6,273 bases of DNA from Candidatus Cloacimonadota bacterium (lineage in GTDB: Bacteria; Cloacimonadota; Cloacimonadia; Cloacimonadales; TCS61): positions 1 through 6,273 of the forward strand of contig JAMOPB010000458.1 of assembly GCA_027064945.1 (NCBI GenBank), written 5' to 3'. Below the pieces are notes generated by a model. It worked only from the letters and a program-made list of their open reading frames with translations, searched no databases and was not told the DNA's origin. Made by a program: the position numbers and the translations under genes. Of this stretch, positions 6,143 through 6,273 are shown piece after piece (the stretch's first letter is position 1; the number at the start of each line of letters is the position of its first letter).

Positions 6143-6273
6143 TAACATTATCCGCTTTTTAAACCAACTTCATGAAAATAGCGTTAAGAAATATCAAGCT
6201 TGAACGTTAAGAAATTTGATACTGTTTGAACGAAGTGAGTTTATTAAATTTTAGTGAAAGCGTAGATATTTTA
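6143..6273. other. Non-coding tail with a short direct repeat
   Basis: No convincing gene is seen. CGTTAAGAAAT occurs at 6182-6192 and again at 6205-6215. The 10-base palindrome TCAAGCTTGA (6194-6203) lies between them. AAGCTTGAA also occurs at 5999-6007. One minus-strand frame is open from the window edge for about 21 codons but shows no recognisable C-terminus. Confidence 0.5.

Noticed and set aside
5942..6148. 68-codon minus-strand frame with a hydrophobic, cysteine-containing product
   Set aside because: It is translated from the heptamer tract and palindromes, has no ribosome binding site, and its start lies inside the repeat element. The hydrophobic look comes from reading the reverse of purine-rich repeats.
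6172..6210. Small plus-strand peptide starting at ATG 6172
   Set aside because: Only 12 codons before a stop, with no ribosome site, overlapping the direct repeat.
6208..6273. C-terminal end of a minus-strand gene entering from the right
   Set aside because: About 21 open codons with low-complexity content and no recognisable motif; cannot be distinguished from chance without flanking sequence.

Overview
The window is AT-rich (roughly one third G+C by eye). It reads as the promoter-proximal part of one minus-strand operon, followed at the right-hand end by about 620 bases of non-coding, repeat-filled DNA. A Kdo transferase (lipid A/LPS core synthesis) implies a Gram-negative bacterium. The base composition, the gene set and the purine-rich heptamer repeats suggest an uncultured FCB-group lineage, possibly Cloacimonadota. 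This assignment is an inference and was not tested.

The operon runs right to left: yicC (endoribonuclease family, 5650-4775), a two-helix membrane protein with a PH-like tail (4785-4336), rnr (RNase R, 4334-2247), waaA (Kdo transferase, 2250-1042), amrS (AmmeMemoRadiSam-type radical SAM enzyme, 1038-70), and the first 21 codons of a further gene leaving the left edge (65-1). Every junction is an overlap or a gap of at most 4 bases, so co-transcription and translational coupling are likely. The promoter is probably in 5710-5748, where there is a perfect TTGACA and a 7-bp hairpin in the expected leader.

Two gene products act on RNA: YicC as a putative endonuclease and RNase R as a processive 3'-5' exonuclease that degrades structured RNA. 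A small membrane protein lies between them. WaaA adds Kdo to lipid A at the inner membrane. AmrS belongs to a widespread three-protein system, but its usual partners are not seen here.

The right-hand 5751-6273 region has no convincing gene. It holds two tracts of degenerate 7-bp tandem repeats (GTGANNN or GTNANAA type), a short C-rich heptamer tract, two adjacent single-base-centre palindromes whose arms differ by compensatory changes, and two diverged copies of a ~30-base element ending in CTACARTTGGAAAT. Together they look like two copies of a composite repeat module. This is the least explained part of the window.
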